Source: JAICXG01 sp036825615
GTDB lineage: Bacteria; Verrucomicrobiota; Verrucomicrobiia; Chthoniobacterales; UBA10450
NCBI GenBank assembly: GCA_036825615.1
Contig: DAISXY010000006.1
Location: forward strand, 62,001 to 126,000
Direction: 5' to 3'
Length of the DNA stretch: 64,000 nucleotides
In this document: positions 28,027-36,359 of the stretch, one piece after another
How positions within the stretch are numbered: position 1 is the first letter of the stretch
Layout of the letters: each line of letters opens with the position of its first letter
Notes under the pieces: model-generated
Told to the model about the DNA's origin: nothing
Database searches by the model: none
The model's input: the letters and a program-made list of their open reading frames with translations, nothing else
Position numbers and translations under genes: made by a program

Positions 28027-28082
28027 GAACCGGCCGGTCCGCGGCCTCTTCAGCAGCGCAGAAAAATTTTAAAAAATACGGC

Positions 28083-28121
28083 TTGCAATCTCTACTCAAA
28101 CGATAGAGTATTAAAGCATAC
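28083..28121 (+). promoter_or_regulatory. Putative promoter/operator of the Rrf2-sulfur locus
   Basis: TTGCAA at 28083 is spaced 17 bp from GAGTAT at 28106, a plausible -35/-10 pair in an AT-rich patch unlike the surroundings. Inverted repeats TACTC...GAGTA (28093-28110) and AGTAT...ATACT (28107-28121) overlap the -10, as expected for an autoregulatory Rrf2 operator. No experiment or consensus match supports it beyond this. Confidence 0.4.
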
Positions 28122-28146
28122 TGTTTCGGTAGACATTAAGCTGACC

Positions 28147-28326
28147 ATGAAAAACATCGTTCTTGAATCCATCCTCGTGGCCGCGTCCGTTGCGCTCTGG
28201 CTCGTTGTCCTTCCCCTCGCCGCGCTCCTTTCGCCGCTTCTCTTCGTCTTGCGCAACAGCGGCGGACCACGCCCGCGCCGAGGCCGGCCCGTGCCGCACT
28301 CCCGCCTCGCGCCGGTGCCAGCCTGA
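28147..28326 (+). CDS. Small hydrophobic membrane protein
   Basis: A possible 59-residue protein: an N-terminal hydrophobic helix of about 30 residues (IVLESILVAASVALWLVVLP and onward) followed by an Arg/Pro-rich cytoplasmic tail (GGPRPRRGRPVPHSRLAPVP). It lies between the putative promoter and the Rrf2 gene on the same strand. Its ATG is not preceded by a strong ribosome-binding site. It could be a leader peptide or a real membrane peptide; I recognise no family. Confidence 0.4.
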   Translation: MKNIVLESILVAASVALWLVVLPLAALLSPLLFVLRNSGGPRPRRGRPVPHSRLAPVPA

Positions 28327-28384
28327 TCTTTCCTGCCAAAAAAAGCGCCCATCTGAACCGACAAAAACCGCTATTGCGACGCGA

Positions 28385-28909
28385 ATGAACTTGTCGAAAC
28401 GCAGCGAATACGCTCTTCGAGCTCTGATTGACCTCGGCATCGCCCGCGAACTCGGCCGGCCTATTCTCCAGGTTTCCGAGCTGGCCGCGAAAGAAAAACT
28501 ACCGGTCAAGTTTCTCGAGCAGATCCTCACCCAGCTGCGCAGCGCCGGGTTTGTCGAAACCCGCCGCGGCAAACATGGCGGCTACGCTCTGGCGAAAGCG
28601 AACTCCAAAATCAAAATCGGCGCCGTGATTCGCCTCCTCGACGGTCCGCTCGCACCCATCCCGTGCGTCAGCAAAACCGAGTACGAGCGCTGCACCTGCC
28701 CGGATGAAGCCCATTGCGGCCTGCGCATGGTCATGCTCGACGTGCGCAACGCGATCGCCCGCATTCTCGATCGCACCACCCTCGAGCACGTGGTTGAGAT
28801 CACGCTCCGCAAGATGCGGCGCGACCGGGTCATCGTTCCCTTCGCCCACCGATCAATTAGTCTCCAGGAGTTACTACCAGTCGGCCTGAGTCACACCGCA
28901 CAAGGCTGA
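28385..28909 (+). CDS. Rrf2-family transcriptional regulator with Fe-S-type cysteines
   Basis: A 174-residue regulator. The winged helix covers residues 1-80 (MNLSKRSEYALRALIDLG; recognition region KFLEQILTQLRSAGFVETRR; wing GKHGGYALA). Cysteines C94, C103, C105 and C111 lie in the loop where IscR, NsrR and RsrR carry their cluster, so an iron-sulfur cofactor is likely. The genes behind it (YezD, porin, SsuABC-type transporter) suggest sulfur-responsive control similar in role to CymR; this is inference from context. The ATG at 28385 gives the canonical start; longer frames upstream are not conserved-looking. Confidence 0.88.
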   Translation: MNLSKRSEYALRALIDLGIARELGRPILQVSELAAKEKLPVKFLEQILTQLRSAGFVETRRGKHGGYALAKANSKIKIGAVIRLLDGPLAPIPCVSKTEYERCTCPDEAHCGLRMVMLDVRNAIARILDRTTLEHVVEITLRKMRRDRVIVPFAHRSISLQELLPVGLSHTAQG

Positions 28910-28922
28910 TCCTTCTCTGCCC

Positions 28923-29105
28923 ATGAATCGCTTGTCTGCTGACTGGTTGGAGCTCGTGCGCGAAAAAGTCGAGTCCCTTCGTTTCGGCACGGTTCAAATC
29001 ACGGTCCATGATTCTCGAGTCACTCAGATCGAGCGCACGGAAAAGACTCGCATCGAAGCTCCCCGTCCAACTCTAAGCCAACCAGACATACTGGAGGACG
29101 AATAG
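28923..29105 (+). CDS. yezD: YezD-family small protein (DUF2292)
   Basis: A 60-residue protein with the family pattern LREKVESLRFGTVQITVHDSRVTQIERTEK, shortened here to its key part LRFGTVQITVHDSRVTQIER. DUF2292/YezD proteins are small single-domain proteins of unknown mechanism that recur in sulfur-acquisition loci. It lies 13 bp after the Rrf2 regulator and before the porin, consistent with that association. Confidence 0.8.
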   Translation: MNRLSADWLELVREKVESLRFGTVQITVHDSRVTQIERTEKTRIEAPRPTLSQPDILEDE

Positions 29106-29159
29106 TCACACGGAATCAGCACCGGACCACCGGCCTAACTCCCGCCTTTCAGCTCAGTC

Positions 29160-30638
29160 ATGTCATATCCAATCACGTTCAAGCCACATCCATCCGTCGC
29201 CATCAGGTGTCTCCTTTTCTTGCTAGTTCTCCTTCCTTGCCACGTTGTGTGGAGTGGAGATCAGTCCGCTGCCACACATATAGACACAATGAAAAAGCAA
29301 ACCGATGGACTTACCTTCTGGGATGGCCGGATCATCCTCGACATCGAGGACCGAGTCCGCCTCGAAGTCCGAAAAAATAACCGCGACTTTCATGCTGGTT
29401 CTAACAACCATGAGATCACCGACGATGCCTGGCTGCTCAATCGTTTTCGGCTCGGGCTGGCATTCAGACCCGTGTCCTGGCTCAAACTGTATGGCCAAAC
29501 CCAGGATTCCCGAGAGGCGTTTTCGGAGCGACCAAATGTTCCCGGTCTCAATGGGGCCGATGGAGATGATCAGTGGGACTTGCGTCAGGCCTACATCGCT
29601 TTCGGCGATCTGAAACAGTTCCCGATCCAAGTCACAGTGGGCCGCCAGGCGATCACGTATGGCGACGCCCGTTTAGTGGCCGACTCAAGATGGGGCAACT
29701 TTGGCCGCACTTTCGACGCGGCCAGGCTCCGGTTCGAGCAACCCCACTTCTGGGTGGAAGGTTTTTTCATGCGTCCGGTCCAAATTGAGCGTGGCCAGTT
29801 CAATGAGAGTGATTCCGCCGATAACTTTGGCGGCGCTTATTTCTCGACTGACTGGTTGTCGTTCCAAACCAGCGACCTTTATGTCTTCTACAGGGACAAG
29901 CGAGACAATCAACCGGATCTCTCGCCCACGAACACGATCGATCCGCAAGGAAGCTGGAATGGTCCGGCCGCCCGCTTCGTCACGATTGGGGCCCGATTCA
30001 AATCAACTCCGAAGAAACTCGGGCCTTGGGATTACAGCGGCGAATTCGTTTATGAGAATGGCGATCTTTGGCAGAGCGACCGCACGTCGAAGCGTTTTGA
30101 CCTAAGCGCCTTCGCCCTGGCAGTCTCGGGTGGTTACACCTTTAAGGACTGTCTTTGGAGCCCGCGCCTGGGGCTGGAATACGACTTTGCGAGCGGTGAT
30201 AATAACCCGAATGACAGCGACTCGCATTCATTCCAAAACCTCTTCCCGTCCAATCACGATAAGTATGGTCTGATGGATGAATTCGGCTGGCGCAACCTGC
30301 ATGATCTTCGCTTTCAGCTAAGCGCAAAACCTGTCAAAAAAGTCGATCTCGAGCTCCATTACCATGTCTTGTGGCTGGCAGATACGGAGGACTTCTGGTT
30401 CCGTAATAACGGTATCTCAACTTTACGGACGAAGACGCCAGATGGTCGTGACGTCCGGACTATTGGCGCAAATAACTTCGCCGGGCACGAGATCGATTTC
30501 GTTCTCGGGTTCGAGCCGATCCCCCACGTCAAGGTGTCTACCGGTTACAGCCACTTCTTTGCCGGCCCATATCTCGCTGATACCGGCCCGAGTGACGATG
30601 CCGACTTCGGTTACGTCATGACGACGTTTAACTTTTAG
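29160..30638 (+). CDS. Alginate-export-type outer-membrane porin
   Basis: A 492-residue outer-membrane protein with a signal sequence (CLLFLLVLLPCHVVWSGDQS) and a mature part of alternating amphipathic strands rich in Trp, Tyr and Phe. It ends in Phe (DFGYVMTTFNF), as beta-barrels do. Segments such as VTVGRQAITYGDARLV and NRFRLGLAFRPVSWLKLYGQ match the alginate-export/OprD-like porin family. Sitting directly before a periplasmic binding protein and ABC transporter, it probably provides outer-membrane entry for the same anionic substrate. No GCCTAACGA motif occurs in it, and its codon use looks less GC-biased than its neighbours. Confidence 0.82.
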   Translation: MSYPITFKPHPSVAIRCLLFLLVLLPCHVVWSGDQSAATHIDTMKKQTDGLTFWDGRIILDIEDRVRLEVRKNNRDFHAGSNNHEITDDAWLLNRFRLGLAFRPVSWLKLYGQTQDSREAFSERPNVPGLNGADGDDQWDLRQAYIAFGDLKQFPIQVTVGRQAITYGDARLVADSRWGNFGRTFDAARLRFEQPHFWVEGFFMRPVQIERGQFNESDSADNFGGAYFSTDWLSFQTSDLYVFYRDKRDNQPDLSPTNTIDPQGSWNGPAARFVTIGARFKSTPKKLGPWDYSGEFVYENGDLWQSDRTSKRFDLSAFALAVSGGYTFKDCLWSPRLGLEYDFASGDNNPNDSDSHSFQNLFPSNHDKYGLMDEFGWRNLHDLRFQLSAKPVKKVDLELHYHVLWLADTEDFWFRNNGISTLRTKTPDGRDVRTIGANNFAGHEIDFVLGFEPIPHVKVSTGYSHFFAGPYLADTGPSDDADFGYVMTTFNF

Positions 30639-30666
30639 CGGAGTTCAATTTAAAAGCCTAAGTATT

Positions 30667-31632
30667 ATGAAGCTGAACACAACCATAGCAATCACCGCAA
30701 TCACCCTTGCATTTGTGACTCATGGCAGGACGGCGGAGAACGTTACTGTTCGTTTTGGACATTTTCCAAACGTTACTCATGCTCAAGGCGTCGTCGCCCA
30801 TGCCTTTTCGAGACAGGGTAAAGGTTGGTTTGAAGAGCGGCTGGGGCCTGGCGTGCAGGTTCAATGGTACACTTACAATGCCGGCCCCTCCGCGATGGAG
30901 GCGCTTTTCGCCGGCTCACTTGATGTCACCTATGTCGGCACTGGCCCGGCATTAAACGCATATCTCAAAGCCAGAGGTTCGGAGATTCGAGTCATCTCCG
31001 GGGCGGCTAACGGCGGCTCCGCCCTCGTGATCAAAGGTGACTCGATCAAAAAGCCGGCGGACTTCCGGGGCAAGCGCATCGCCACGCCGCAGATGGGTAA
31101 CACGCAGGACATTGCCTGCCGCGCCTGGCTGAAACAACAGGGCTTCCGCGTGACTCAGACCGGCGGGGATGTATTGGTCATTCCAACTGCAAATCCCGAT
31201 CAGTTATCGGCTCTGCAAAGCGGCAACGTGAACGCGGTCTGGACCGTCGAACCCTGGGTAACCCGATTGGAAAAGGAAGCGAATGCCAGAGCTTTTCTGG
31301 AAGACACCAACAGCATCACGACCTGGCTGGTGTCGAGCGTTAAGTTCCTCAAGGAGCATCCTGATCTGGCGAAGAAGATCGCGAAAGCCAATCACGAACT
31401 GACTCAATGGATCAACTCTCATCCAGCGGAAGCGGAGCAGATGATTGTAGACGAGTTAAAAGCCGAGACAAGGACGGTGGTATCGCCGGAGGTCGTGAAC
31501 CGATCCTTAAAGCGGATCAAACTAACAACCGAAGTCGCGCCGGAGCTTGTGCGAAAGGCCGTCGAGGAAGGCCAAAGCACCGGGTTCTTCAAAGGCTCGA
31601 CCGACACCTCGCAGCTCCTCGACCTGCAGTAA
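30667..31632 (+). CDS. SsuA/TauA/NrtA-type substrate-binding protein
   Basis: A 321-residue periplasmic binding protein with a signal peptide (TTIAITAITLAFVTHGRTA). The core VRFGHFPNVTHAQGVVAH, EALFAGSLDVTYVGTGPALN and GKRIATPQMGNTQDI are typical of the SsuA/TauA/NrtA superfamily for aliphatic sulfonates, taurine, nitrate or similar. The Rrf2 and YezD neighbours favour a sulfur compound. It lies 28 bp after the porin and 21 bp before the ATPase. Confidence 0.9.
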   Translation: MKLNTTIAITAITLAFVTHGRTAENVTVRFGHFPNVTHAQGVVAHAFSRQGKGWFEERLGPGVQVQWYTYNAGPSAMEALFAGSLDVTYVGTGPALNAYLKARGSEIRVISGAANGGSALVIKGDSIKKPADFRGKRIATPQMGNTQDIACRAWLKQQGFRVTQTGGDVLVIPTANPDQLSALQSGNVNAVWTVEPWVTRLEKEANARAFLEDTNSITTWLVSSVKFLKEHPDLAKKIAKANHELTQWINSHPAEAEQMIVDELKAETRTVVSPEVVNRSLKRIKLTTEVAPELVRKAVEEGQSTGFFKGSTDTSQLLDLQ

Positions 31633-31653
31633 GAGACAGGGGATCACACTGCC

Positions 31654-32511
31654 ATGAGCATTCACGTCCCGAAAGTCATCCATTGGTCGCCACCTCCAAC
31701 CATGTCGTCGGTAAGTGACGAACTGCAGATCGTCGCGCCGAGCAAGCTCTCGATTCAACAGGTTTCCAAAACCTTCAGAACGAAAACTGGAGAAGTCCAG
31801 GCGCTCGACCGGGTAAGTCTGGAAGTAGGCGAGGGCGAATTCGTTTGTCTGGTGGGAGCGAGCGGCTGCGGGAAATCGACCTTACTTAACATTATCGCCG
31901 GTCTGGAGAAGCCGGACACCGGATTGGTGATGGCCGATGGCAAGGCGGTCACTGGTCCGGGGCGGGATCGGTTGGTGATGTTCCAGGAGTCGGCGCTGTT
32001 TCCCTGGCTGGACGTGCTTGGCAATGTTCTCTTCGCGTTGCGTCTAAAACCGAATCTCACCGCGAAAGACCGGATGGAAGTAGCGCAGTACTACCTGGAG
32101 TTAGTCGGGCTCACGCGATTCCAACACGCCAACATTCACGAACTCTCCGGAGGAATGAAGCAGCGTGTCGCGTTGGCACGTGCGCTCGCGCCCAACCCGC
32201 GGGTGCTACTGATGGATGAACCTTTTGCCGCGCTCGACGCCCTGACGCGGGAACAGCTTTATGGAGATATCCAGCGCATCTGGAAAGCGCGGCATAAGAC
32301 GATTGTCTTTGTCACTCACAACGTGCGCGAAGCCGCGTGTCTGGGCGATCGCGTGGTCTTGTTTTCGCCCCACCCGGGCCGGATCCAGGAGCAGTTTGGG
32401 ATCGAGCTGCCGCGGCCGCGCGACATCAACAGCGTCGATCTTGCGGGTTATGCCAGTCAGATCACTCGTTCGCTTAAGGGTTACACAAAGGAAGGAGAGA
32501 TAGGAGAATGA
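31654..32511 (+). CDS. SsuB/TauB-type ABC transporter ATPase
   Basis: A 285-residue ATPase. Walker A GASGCGKST, Q-loop in MFQESALFPWLD, signature LSGGMKQRVALARAL, Walker B LLMDEPFAALD and H-loop FVTHNVREA are all intact. The family (SsuB/TauB/NrtD) energises uptake of sulfonates, taurine or nitrate. A shorter start may be used, because the first 25 residues are not conserved in the family. The stop overlaps the permease start (ATGA). Confidence 0.95.
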   Translation: MSIHVPKVIHWSPPPTMSSVSDELQIVAPSKLSIQQVSKTFRTKTGEVQALDRVSLEVGEGEFVCLVGASGCGKSTLLNIIAGLEKPDTGLVMADGKAVTGPGRDRLVMFQESALFPWLDVLGNVLFALRLKPNLTAKDRMEVAQYYLELVGLTRFQHANIHELSGGMKQRVALARALAPNPRVLLMDEPFAALDALTREQLYGDIQRIWKARHKTIVFVTHNVREAACLGDRVVLFSPHPGRIQEQFGIELPRPRDINSVDLAGYASQITRSLKGYTKEGEIGE

Positions 32512-33283
32512 AGCGGGCACTTAGCGCTATCGGTTTTTTTGCCGCNNNNNNNNNNTGGTCATCTGGCAGTTACTTTATGACGCGAAAATCTGGTCGCCGG
32601 TCCTGCTTCCTTCGCCGGGTTTGGTCGCGAGTTATCTGGTCTCGGCGGTCAAAGATGGAACGTTGCTCGGCGCGATTGTCATCACAATGCGCCGGCTCTT
32701 TATTGGCTATCTAATTGGAATTATTGCCGGGCTTCCGCTTGGGCTGCTGACCGCGCGCTGGACGGCGGCGCGTGACACGCTTGGGACCTTGTCGCTCGGT
32801 CTGCAAACGCTGCCGAGTGTCTGCTGGGTGCCGCTCGCCCTTCTCTGGTTCGGCCAGACCGAGGCCGCGATGCTCTTTGTCGTCGTCATGGGAACACTCT
32901 GGTCAGTCGTGATCGCAACCGACACCGGAGTAAGAAATGTCCCGCCGATTTTCCGGCGCGCCGCGTTGACCATGGGTTCAAAAAACCTTCATCTCTGGTT
33001 TAAGGTCATTCTCCCCGCGGCCCTGCCCTTTGTCGTCAGCGGAATGAAGCAGGGCTGGGCCTTTGCCTGGCGCTCGCTTATGGCGGCGGAAATTTTCGTC
33101 ACGATCCTGACCGGCTTCGGGCTTGGCCAGTTACTTCATTTTGGACGCGAACAACAGGCGATGGAACAGGTCATCGGCGTCATGGCCATCATCGTTGCCA
33201 TCGGCTTGCTTGCGGATAAGATTCTTTTCTCGCCGGCGGAACAATTTCTACATCGGCGCTGGGGAACCGGCACCGCCACCTAG
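32508..33283 (+). CDS. SsuC/TauC-type ABC transporter permease, interrupted by an assembly gap
   Basis: The gene starts at an ATG overlapping the ATPase stop, but ten Ns at 32546-32555 shift the reading frame. From 32556 the frame continues as VIWQLLYDAKIWSPVLLPSP and runs intact to 33283. It is a BPD-type inner-membrane permease with about five helices and the cytoplasmic EAA-like loop FRRAALTMGSKNLHLWFKVI and LPAALPFVVSGMKQGWAFAW. The apparent frame break is best explained by an arbitrary gap length, not mutation. Its true length is therefore unknown by a few residues. Confidence 0.88.
32546..32555. other. Assembly gap (10 N)
   Basis: Ten unresolved bases inside the 5' end of the permease gene, in the first membrane helix. 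The round number of Ns is probably a placeholder for a gap of unknown size. Confidence 0.99.
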
Positions 33284-33285
33284 CG

Positions 33286-33585
33286 ATGTTACTCGATTAC
33301 GGCCGGCGTGAAATTGTGCACGCCTCGAGGGAAATCAGAGTGAGAAACAAACTTGGCCTGCATGCCCGGCCGGCGGCCGAGTTTGTCCGGCACGCGAATT
33401 CTTACCGCTCCGAGATCTGGCTGGTTACCTCCAGAGGCCGCTTTTCCGCGCTGAGTCTTATCGACGTGATGCGGGCAAATCTCGATTGCGGGGCCGTGGC
33501 TACGCTCGAGGCGAAAGGGGTTGACGCGGAGAAAGCGGTGCAGCAGCTCGCGCGGGTGGTGGCTGAGATGCGCGACTACGAATGA
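33286..33585 (+). CDS. HPr-like phosphocarrier protein
   Basis: A 99-residue protein with the HPr active-site loop NKLGLHARPAAEFV, phosphorylatable His H26. The region ALSLIDVMRANLDCGAVATL corresponds to the regulatory Ser46 helix. An N-terminal extension of about 12 residues precedes the HPr fold. It starts 3 bp after the permease stop, so it is probably co-transcribed with the sulfur-type transporter, an unusual association. No PTS enzyme I, EII or HPr kinase is in the window. It may be a regulatory rather than a sugar-transport HPr. Confidence 0.85.
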   Translation: MLLDYGRREIVHASREIRVRNKLGLHARPAAEFVRHANSYRSEIWLVTSRGRFSALSLIDVMRANLDCGAVATLEAKGVDAEKAVQQLARVVAEMRDYE

Positions 33586-33586
33586 C

Positions 33587-34480
33587 CTACTTTAAGGGCC
33601 GCGCGACGAGGATGCCGGTGTCGCTGCGAAATTGCGCCAGATAGCTCGAGAGCCGTGCGTCGATCACGACTTTGCCGTAATTGCGAGGCGAAGAGGCATG
33701 CATGAAGTGGAGCACACCGTCACTCGTGCGATAGGCGAGCCCGACGTGTGAGGTTGAGTAAAGCCCTGGGCGATCGCGCGAGATGATTCCGATGATGTCG
33801 CCGCTTTTCAATTTTCGCTCGATCGCCGCTACCCGGCTTTTCGGAATTTGGTAAAGCGGCCGCGCGGTCACTCGCGCCTCCATTCTGCCTAACGGCTCAA
33901 GGAGACGGCGGTTCGATCGCAAATAACGATAATGCCGCCAGCCATAAGTCATTTCGTGGGCGGCATGGTTGACCTCAGTCCCGCCAAGCTGCCGAGTCAG
34001 ATCATCAACCAGCCCGCGCCGATCGTTGTCATAAAGCCAGTCCTCCAGGTAGTGCAGGCGCGAGAGATACTCACCCGTGCAAACGCCGTTGCGATAACGA
34101 TCGAGTTCGATTTTTTTCAGGAGCGTCTGCGGCGTCCAATCCTCGGGCTGTTCGTCGAGCATTCGGGCAAAACCGAGCGCGACCTCAAAGAAGGTCCAGC
34201 AATCCATTCCATAAAAATTGACCGACGGCGCTTCGATCTGATCGTCGATCTCGAGCGTGTAGGATTTGTAACGCGTGCCGAGCAGGGCGTGCCCGACCGC
34301 GGCCGTGCGTTCGCCGATGGGCAGGTTCTTCCAGTTATGCTCCCGCGCTTGCTCGACCAGCTTCTCAAACCGGTCACGCCCTTTAAACACCGTCGAAAAC
34401 GGCAGGCTCCGCGCATTCGTCAGGCAAATGGTCGCGGCGAGCACCAGCAGAACGCCTCTGAAAACCTTCCCGTTCGGCAC
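33587..34480 (-). CDS. DUF1460 amidase-like protein (NlpC/P60-related)
   Basis: A 297-residue exported protein with a signal peptide (FRGVLLVLAATICLTNARS). The family Cys lies in YGMDCWTFFEV (C94) and the His in STSHVGLAYR, matching the Cys-His arrangement of DUF1460 proteins, which are cell-wall amidase-like. Predicted role: cleavage of N-acetylmuramoyl-peptide bonds in the periplasm. It ends 2 bp from the convergent HPr-like gene. One near-match motif, GCCTAACGG, is at 33887. Confidence 0.85.
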   Translation of the reverse strand: MPNGKVFRGVLLVLAATICLTNARSLPFSTVFKGRDRFEKLVEQAREHNWKNLPIGERTAAVGHALLGTRYKSYTLEIDDQIEAPSVNFYGMDCWTFFEVALGFARMLDEQPEDWTPQTLLKKIELDRYRNGVCTGEYLSRLHYLEDWLYDNDRRGLVDDLTRQLGGTEVNHAAHEMTYGWRHYRYLRSNRRLLEPLGRMEARVTARPLYQIPKSRVAAIERKLKSGDIIGIISRDRPGLYSTSHVGLAYRTSDGVLHFMHASSPRNYGKVVIDARLSSYLAQFRSDTGILVARPLK

Positions 34481-34519
34481 CGCAACACCTTGAGGAAAAA
34501 GCTGCGTCGCGCAACCGCG

Positions 34520-35020
34520 CTATTTTTCCCTTGTCCGCGCCGGAACGAGGAGGAGCGGCCGGTCGCTGCCTTTCAGAACGCCTTCCGTCACGCTCCCGAT
34601 AAGGAGGTTGTAGACTGAGCCGTGTCCGTGCGAACCCATCACGATCAGGTCGGCGGAAAGGGAGCGCGCGGTCTCCAGAATTTGTTCGGCGACGGTTCCC
34701 TCGCGGTCGTGGGCAAACGCCCGCAGCCCTTCGCGCGTCAAATCTTCCCGCAGCCGATCGAGCTGGGTCTTCTGCTCTGCGGGTATTTGCAGCGGCATGT
34801 ATTCGGTTGGATCAAGCGGCACTCCGCCGGGCATGCCTAGAGCCGGCATCCCGATGGCCGGGTAGCCAATGGTGGCGGCGGGAAACACCGGCACGGTTGC
34901 GATTTCGCGCACGTGCACGAGGTGAAGCTCGGCCTCGAATGCGCGCGCCGTCTCCCGCGCGACTGCGAGCACGCCGTCCATCGCAGGCGAGAAATCGACC
35001 GGAACGAGAATCCGTTTCAC
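34520..35020 (-). CDS. Universal stress protein (UspA family)
   Basis: A 166-residue protein: KRILVPVDFSPAMDGVLAVA at the N-terminus and the ATP-binding pattern GSHGHGSVYNLLIGSVTEGV near the C-terminus (G-2x-G-9x-G-S), so it probably binds ATP. A loop rich in Pro, Gly and Met (about 55-85) is larger than usual. The GTG at 35020 is the best start; the reading frame continues upstream into the rarA promoter and gene but without any Usp-like sequence. Confidence 0.9.
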   Translation of the reverse strand: MKRILVPVDFSPAMDGVLAVARETARAFEAELHLVHVREIATVPVFPAATIGYPAIGMPALGMPGGVPLDPTEYMPLQIPAEQKTQLDRLREDLTREGLRAFAHDREGTVAEQILETARSLSADLIVMGSHGHGSVYNLLIGSVTEGVLKGSDRPLLLVPARTREK

Positions 35021-35096
35021 GCTTCTGCGAGGATGCGCGAGTGCGGCAGACCGGTCAAGACGCTGGCAAGGCGCCTCCAGGTCGTTATGCTTCGGC

Positions 35097-36359
35097 GTGC
35101 AAGACCTTTTCGCCGAGGAGGCGGAACCAACCGGCGCGAGCAATGCCGCCGCGCCGCTCGCCACCCGCATGCGCCCGCGGACGCTCGAGGAAATTGTCGG
35201 GCAGGAACACATCCTTGCCCCCGGGAAATTACTTCGCCGGGCGATTGAGGCTGACCGGCTCCCATCGGTCATCCTTTCCGGGCCGCCGGGCAGCGGGAAG
35301 ACCACTCTTGCGCATGTCATCGCGGAAATGACGCACGCAAAATTCGAGCGGCTGAGCGGGGTCGAGAGCAACGTCGCCGAAATGCGCAAAGTGGTGGCGG
35401 CGGCGCAGAATCGTCTCCGGACCGCGGGACGAAAGACGATCCTGTTCGTGGACGAGATTCATCATTTCAACAAAGCGCAGCAGGACATCCTTCTGCCGGA
35501 CGTGGAAAGTGGAAACCTTCGCCTCATCGGGGCCACGACTTACAATCCGTTCTTTTACGTCAACAGCGCGCTCGTCTCGCGCTCGCAGGTTTTTCAACTC
35601 AATTCGTTAGGCGTCGAAGACCTCGAAAAGCTGATCGATCGCGCGCTCGCGGACAAGGAGCGGGGGCTCGGCAATTATCGGGTTGAGATGGAAGCTGAGG
35701 CAAAACGTCACCTCGCGAAACTGAGCGACGGCGATGCGCGAAAATGTTTGAACGCGCTCGAGATCGGCGTCCTGACGACTCCGCCGCTTGTAGCCGGGGG
35801 CGCTGACCCCGGCCGGGAGCCCATTCACGAAGCCATCCCTGCCGGGGTCGCCGCCCCCGGCTACAACGCAGGCGTCATCCACTTCACGCTTCAGGTCGCG
35901 GAAGAAAGCATCCAGACCAAGGCCGTCGTCTACGACCGGGTCGGGGACGCGCATTACGACACGATCAGCGCCTTCATCAAAAGCATGCGCGGCTCGGACG
36001 AGAAGGGCGCGATTTACTGGCTCGCCAAGATGCTGCACGCCGGGGAAGATTTCCGGTTCATCGCCCGGCGGATTGTGATTTTTGCGAGCGAAGATGTTGG
36101 GCTCGCCGACCCGCACGCCCTGCCGCTGGCGATCGCAGCCCAGCAGGCGGTCGAGTTTGTCGGGATGCCGGAAGCGCGTATTCCGCTCGCGCATGCCACG
36201 GCTTACATGTGCCGCGCGCCGAAAAATCGCGAAGCCTATGAATCGTTAGGCAGAGCGACGGAGGAGATCGAAGCCGAGCACACCAAGCGCGTCCCGGAGC
36301 ATCTGAAGAACAAGCATTTCCCATTCAACCCGGGCAGTCAGGATGACGCTCGGTCATAA
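35097..36359 (+). CDS. rarA: Replication-associated recombination ATPase RarA (MgsA)
   Basis: A 420-residue AAA+ ATPase acting at stalled forks. It starts MQDLF from a GTG at 35097. Walker A is SGPPGSGKTT and Walker B LFVDEIHHF, followed by sensor residues in IGATTYNP. Residues about 231-258 (LVAGGADPGREP...VAAPGY) are not family sequence but the translation of a palindromic element inserted in frame (35789-35865). The protein ends soon after VPEHLKNKHFPFN, without the usual C-terminal block of some 40-50 residues (YPHDYPGGW-type). It overlaps the next gene by 17 bp. The shortened end may be real. Confidence 0.93.
   Translation: MQDLFAEEAEPTGASNAAAPLATRMRPRTLEEIVGQEHILAPGKLLRRAIEADRLPSVILSGPPGSGKTTLAHVIAEMTHAKFERLSGVESNVAEMRKVVAAAQNRLRTAGRKTILFVDEIHHFNKAQQDILLPDVESGNLRLIGATTYNPFFYVNSALVSRSQVFQLNSLGVEDLEKLIDRALADKERGLGNYRVEMEAEAKRHLAKLSDGDARKCLNALEIGVLTTPPLVAGGADPGREPIHEAIPAGVAAPGYNAGVIHFTLQVAEESIQTKAVVYDRVGDAHYDTISAFIKSMRGSDEKGAIYWLAKMLHAGEDFRFIARRIVIFASEDVGLADPHALPLAIAAQQAVEFVGMPEARIPLAHATAYMCRAPKNREAYESLGRATEEIEAEHTKRVPEHLKNKHFPFNPGSQDDARS
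35789..35865. repeat. In-frame palindromic element (TGTAGCCGGGG family) in rarA
   Basis: A 77-bp element inside rarA with inverted ends: TGTAGCCGGGGGCG on the left and CGCCCCCGGCTACA on the right. Each arm also folds on itself (GCCGGGG...CCCCGGC). The same arms occur in the Lhr-type helicase gene (38381-38456) and as one arm in miaB (46393-46417). Confidence 0.85.

Noticed and set aside
32508..32714. Apparent frameshifted or broken permease gene
   Set aside because: The break coincides with ten Ns; frame and family sequence resume immediately after, so this is an assembly gap.
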